64,000 bases of DNA from Haloechinothrix halophila YIM 93223 (GTDB lineage: Bacteria > Actinomycetota > Actinomycetes > Mycobacteriales > Pseudonocardiaceae), in NCBI RefSeq assembly GCF_000504245.1, contig NZ_KI632509.1, positions 3,995,502 through 4,059,501 on the forward strand, given 5' to 3'. This document shows, piece by piece, positions 58,302 through 64,000 of this stretch. The position numbers were made by a program, and so were the translations under genes. Within the stretch, counting starts at the first letter, position 1. Each line of letters opens with the position of its first letter. The notes below the pieces were generated by a model. It saw only the letters and a program-made list of their open reading frames with translations, was not told the DNA's origin and ran no database searches.

Positions 58302-58313
58302 AGCCGAACGGCT
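58302..58313. promoter_or_regulatory. TetR operator candidate 1
   Basis: AGCCGAACGGCT, a 12-bp palindrome with a 2-nt centre. It shares 13 identical bases (TAGCCGAACGGCT) with site 2; their centres are 23 bp apart. Confidence 0.7.
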
Positions 58314-58322
58314 TGTCGACTA

Positions 58323-58338
58323 CTAGCCGAACGGCTAG
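58323..58338. promoter_or_regulatory. TetR operator candidate 2
   Basis: CTAGCCGAACGGCTAG, a 16-bp palindrome with a 2-nt centre (14 of 16 self-complementary). It lies 60 nt upstream of the MMPL start and 80 nt upstream of the tetR start. Confidence 0.78.
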
Positions 58339-58398
58339 CGTCGAATGTGATATTGCTTCGCAATTTCTGCCGCACGACACCCGCGATCGGAGACAGCT

Positions 58399-60573
58399 GT
58401 GGCCGCCTTCCTGCACCAGATTGGACGTTTTTCGTTCCGGCACCGCATTGTGGTAACCGCGGCCTGGATCCTGCTGCTGACCGTGGTCGGGGCGACGTCG
58501 GCGACGCTGGCGGGCACGATGACCAATGCCGTCTCCATTCCAGGCACCGAGTCGCAACAGGCCATCGACCAGCTTGAAGAGCGGTTCCCGCAGGCAGCGG
58601 CAGGAGCGACGGCGCGTGTCGTCATCGCCGCCCCCGAGGGCGAGACGCTCACCGACCCGGCCAACACCCGCGCCGCGCAGGCGGTACTGGCCCAAGCGCG
58701 CGACGCCGCGGGAGTGGTCGACGTCAGCGATCCGTTCGCCAGCCGATCACTGTCACCGGACGGCCGGATCGCGCTGGCGCGGGCGACCTACGACGTCCAG
58801 CCGTTCGAGGTCACCGACGCCCAGCGTCAGGAACTGCTCGACGCGGCACAGCCGGGCCGCGACGCGGGGCTGCGGGTCGAGTTCGGCGGTGACGTCATCG
58901 CGGGCGCGCCGGAGACCGAGCCGACCGAGGTCATCGGTGTCGCGGTCGCCGCGGTGGTGCTGGCGATCACCTTCGGCTCACTGCTGGCCGCGGGACTACC
59001 GCTGCTCACCGCGCTGATCGGCGTCGGCGTGGGCATGGCTGGTATCACGACCGCGTCCGGCTTCCTCGAGCTGAACGCGAACACGCCGGTGCTGGCGCTC
59101 ATGATCGGGCTCGCGGTCGGCATCGACTACGCGCTGTTCATCGTGTCGCGCTACCGGCACGAGCTGGGCAACGGGCGCACGCCGGAACAGGCCACCGCGC
59201 ACGCGGTGGGCACGGCGGGCTCGGCGGTCGTGTTCGCTGGGCTGACCGTGATCATCGCGCTTGCCGGTCTGACCGTCGTCGGCATCCCGTTCCTGGGTGA
59301 GATGGGACTCGCGGCCTCGCTGACCGTCGCGGTCGCCGTGCTCATCGCCGTGACACTGCTGCCAGCGGTGCTGGGGTTCGTGGGACACCGCGTGCTGGTG
59401 CGACGCATCCCCGGCCTGCGCACACTCGGCCAGCCCACCGGTGACACGATGGGACAGCGCTGGGCACGGTTCGTCGCGCGACACCGCTGGCCAGTGCTGC
59501 TCGCGACCATCGGGGCGCTCGCCGTGGTAGCGATCCCCGCCGCGAGCATGCAGCTCGGCTTGCCGGACGACAGCATGGCCGCGCAGGACTCCACCCGGCA
59601 CGCCGCCTACGACCTGGTCAGCGAGGGCTTCGGCGAGGGAGCGAACGGGCAGCTCACCGTCGTCGTCGACACCGCGAACGGCGACACTGGCGCGGTGCGG
59701 CAGGCCGCCGCCACGATCGCGGAGCTGGACCACGTCACCGCCGTGACGCCACCGCGGACCAACCCGGCAGGCGATCTCAGCGTGTTCAGCGTGACCCCGG
59801 AGACCGGCCCGAGCAGCCAAGCGACGCACGACCTGGTGACCGCGATCCGCGACACGGCCGACGGGCTACGCGAGTCAACCGGCGCCGAACTCACGGTGAC
59901 CGGGCAGACCGCGATGAACATCGACGTCTCGCAGAAGCTGTCCGACGCGCTGCTGCCCTACCTGGCGCTGATCGTCGGGCTGGCGTTCGTGCTGTTGATG
60001 CTGGTCTTCCGCTCGATCGCGGTGCCGGTGAAGGCGACGCTCGGCTTCCTCGGGTCGGTCGCGGCGACGTTCGGCGCCGTCGTCGCGGTGTTCCAGTGGG
60101 GCTGGCTGACCGACCTGCTCGGCGTCGACGCGACCGGGCCGATCATGAGCATGCTGCCGGTACTGCTCATCGGCGTGCTGTTCGGGCTCGCGATGGACTA
60201 CCAGGTGTTCCTGGTGACGCGGATGCGTGAGGAGTACGTACACGGCTCGGCCCCGACCACGGCCATGGTGACCGGGTTCCGGCACGGTGCGCGCGTCGTC
60301 GTGGCCGCCGCACTGATCATGATCAGCGTGTTCGCCGGGTTCGTGTTGTCGTCCGAGACCCTGATCCAGTCGATCGGGTTCGCGCTGGCGTTCGGCGTCG
60401 CGGTGGACGCCTTCGTGGTGCGGATGACGCTGGTGCCCGCCGTGATGTCGCTGCTGGGTCGGGGCGCCTGGTGGCTGCCGCGCTGGCTGGACAAGGTGCT
60501 GCCCACCGTCGACGTCGAAGGCGAAGCGCTGGCGGAGCCGCAGGCCGAGCGACGGGAGCCCGCGCGGGTGTGA
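58399..60573 (+). CDS. MMPL family RND-type transporter
   Basis: 724 residues, about twelve helices in two halves. Each half has the large extracytoplasmic domain after the first helix and a GxxxDY-type motif: GLAVGIDYALFIVSRYRHE in the first and GLAMDYQVFLVTRMREEY in the second; these Asp-Tyr pairs are the proton-relay residues of MmpL proteins. Substrate unknown: lipids, siderophores or drugs. GTG 58399 has GGAG at 58389-58392. It is divergent from, and probably repressed by, the TetR at 57683. The repeat copy B lies just behind its stop. Confidence 0.93.
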   Translation: MAAFLHQIGRFSFRHRIVVTAAWILLLTVVGATSATLAGTMTNAVSIPGTESQQAIDQLEERFPQAAAGATARVVIAAPEGETLTDPANTRAAQAVLAQARDAAGVVDVSDPFASRSLSPDGRIALARATYDVQPFEVTDAQRQELLDAAQPGRDAGLRVEFGGDVIAGAPETEPTEVIGVAVAAVVLAITFGSLLAAGLPLLTALIGVGVGMAGITTASGFLELNANTPVLALMIGLAVGIDYALFIVSRYRHELGNGRTPEQATAHAVGTAGSAVVFAGLTVIIALAGLTVVGIPFLGEMGLAASLTVAVAVLIAVTLLPAVLGFVGHRVLVRRIPGLRTLGQPTGDTMGQRWARFVARHRWPVLLATIGALAVVAIPAASMQLGLPDDSMAAQDSTRHAAYDLVSEGFGEGANGQLTVVVDTANGDTGAVRQAAATIAELDHVTAVTPPRTNPAGDLSVFSVTPETGPSSQATHDLVTAIRDTADGLRESTGAELTVTGQTAMNIDVSQKLSDALLPYLALIVGLAFVLLMLVFRSIAVPVKATLGFLGSVAATFGAVVAVFQWGWLTDLLGVDATGPIMSMLPVLLIGVLFGLAMDYQVFLVTRMREEYVHGSAPTTAMVTGFRHGARVVVAAALIMISVFAGFVLSSETLIQSIGFALAFGVAVDAFVVRMTLVPAVMSLLGRGAWWLPRWLDKVLPTVDVEGEALAEPQAERREPARV

Positions 60574-60893
60574 GGGGCTTGCCCGGCTTCGCCAGGGATA
60601 TTGCACGATATGCGCCAGATTCGTCGGCGTTTGTCTGATTATCACAGACATTTGCCCGGCGAAGTCGGCATGCCAACGTCCACAAGCCCCATTCCAGCGA
60701 GATCATCCCGTATGCCGCAGTCGCATCTTCCAGACGAGCCGCACCCACCTGATCTCGGCGCGTTCCGCGACGGTAGCCGCATACGTTTGCGGCTCAGGCG
60801 CATGGCACGAATGGAAGGAGTCCGGCGAAGCCGACGTCTGGGAGCCGACGACCACTGACGGCATGACGTTGTAGATGCGTCGTACGCAAACCG
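60574..60893. other. Non-coding gap after MMPL (320 bp) holding repeat copy B
   Basis: Contains the 65-bp repeat at 60601-60665, flanked by an 11-bp imperfect inverted pair (60583-60593 CCGGCTTCGCC with 60658-60668 GGCGAAGTCGG, 10 of 11 paired) and the outer pair GGGGCTTG / CAAGCCCC (about 60574 and 60683). The remaining 60690-60893 shows no gene I can support and nothing clearly structured. Confidence 0.6.
60601..60665. repeat. Intergenic 65-bp repeat, copy B
   Basis: Partner of 52403-52467. It has an internal hairpin TGTCTG ... CAGACA (60632-60650) that is partly kept in copy A as TGTC ... GACA. Many of the differences between copies fall at third codon positions of one reading frame (CGT/CGA, CGG/CGT, TTG/CTG, TCT/TCC, CCC/CCT). 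Confidence 0.7.
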
Positions 60894-61055
60894 CTACAGC
60901 GAGAACCACCACACGGCCGCGCCGCCCGCGGCGAGAACGGCGGCGGCGAGCAACACCATCGCTATGCCTTTCGCCGTCTTCCAGGTCGTGTAGACCCCGC
61001 CAAGCAGGAAACCCGCGAGCGCGATCAGCCCGATGACGACAACTTCGGATGGCAC
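60894..61055 (-). CDS. Small two-helix membrane protein upstream-adjacent to MMPL, downstream of hisB (53 residues)
   Basis: A 53-residue frame with two hydrophobic helices separated by a short basic loop: EVVVIGLIALAGFLLGGVY, then TTWKTAKG, then IAMVLLAAAVLAAGGAAVWWF. The GTG at 61055 has GGAGGAG upstream (GGAGG 9 nt before). It lies 63 nt after the hisB stop in the same direction, so it may be the last gene of the hisD-hisC-hisB transcript. Function unknown; I recognise no family. Too short to be found by normal length cut-offs but the start site and membrane pattern support it. Confidence 0.65.
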   Translation of the reverse strand: MPSEVVVIGLIALAGFLLGGVYTTWKTAKGIAMVLLAAAVLAAGGAAVWWFSL

Positions 61056-61118
61056 GGCGACGCTCCTCCAGCAGCTCGACTCTGACGTGCCGCGCAGCTT
61101 ATCCGGGGCGCACCGCGC

Positions 61119-64000
<2,882 letters not shown>

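Noticed and set aside
60601-60858. 85-residue plus-strand frame over repeat copy B
   Set aside because: Only the repeat part resembles anything (copy A). Start site is poor and the rest is Arg/His/Pro-rich low-quality sequence. Kept as a repeat, not a gene.

Overview
This 64 kb window comes from a high-GC actinomycete chromosome, most likely of the Pseudonocardiaceae (Amycolatopsis/Saccharomonospora-like). The taxonomic guess rests on mycobacterium-like gene order and families: a PknL kinase next to an Rv2175c homologue, an Sdh1-type succinate dehydrogenase with an Rv0249c-like anchor, class II AroG, a PriA-type HisA, F420-dependent enzymes, a mycothiol-type isomerase and long Lhr. Genes are dense and almost all are core metabolism or housekeeping. 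I saw no rRNA, tRNA, CRISPR array, prophage or intact insertion sequence.

Layout. (1) 1-7900: 3' truncated miaB, a gluABCD-like glutamate/glutamine ABC importer, and convergent sdhCAB. (2) 8000-10650: a small conserved gene, recX, recA and a DUF3046 gene. The recA promoter carries both a LexA box and a RecA-NDp (PafBC-type) promoter. (3) 10650-17050: a 42-residue membrane protein, an Hsp70-like membrane protein and the giant helicase Lhr. (4) 17160-28300: Uma2-like protein, peptide deformylase, a two-gene SOS-box operon (SAV_6107-type HEPN protein plus maleylpyruvate-isomerase-like protein), a GNAT, a DUF885 peptidase, a polyprenyl diphosphate synthase, an LLM F420 enzyme, an Rv2175c homologue, PASTA kinase PknL and a WS/DGAT acyltransferase. 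(5) 28300-41900: aroG, a secreted serine protease, gltBD, a DMT transporter, lgt, an M16-like protein and an unknown protein. (6) 41900-47100: trpA-trpB-trpC, with a possible 18-codon upstream reading frame, then the Trp-associated membrane protein and trpE. trpD and trpF are absent here; PriA (54485-55216) should cover the TrpF step. (7) 47100-64000: histidine genes in three blocks (hisI-hisF, hisA-hisH, hisB-hisC-hisD). The gaps between blocks hold TetR regulators, an ABC exporter, an Rpn-like protein, a SoxR/MFS pair and a TetR/MMPL efflux pair. An AlbA_2-type ATPase lies between the trp and his genes.

The most interesting signals are the doubly SOS-boxed HEPN operon; a related 65-bp intergenic element found once in each segment that splits the his genes; well-formed operators for SoxR and for the MMPL-linked TetR; an operator-like inverted repeat plus a Shine-Dalgarno hairpin in front of the AlbA_2 gene; and about 15 genes with a -10-like hexamer 6-8 nt before the start codon, the signature of leaderless transcripts.
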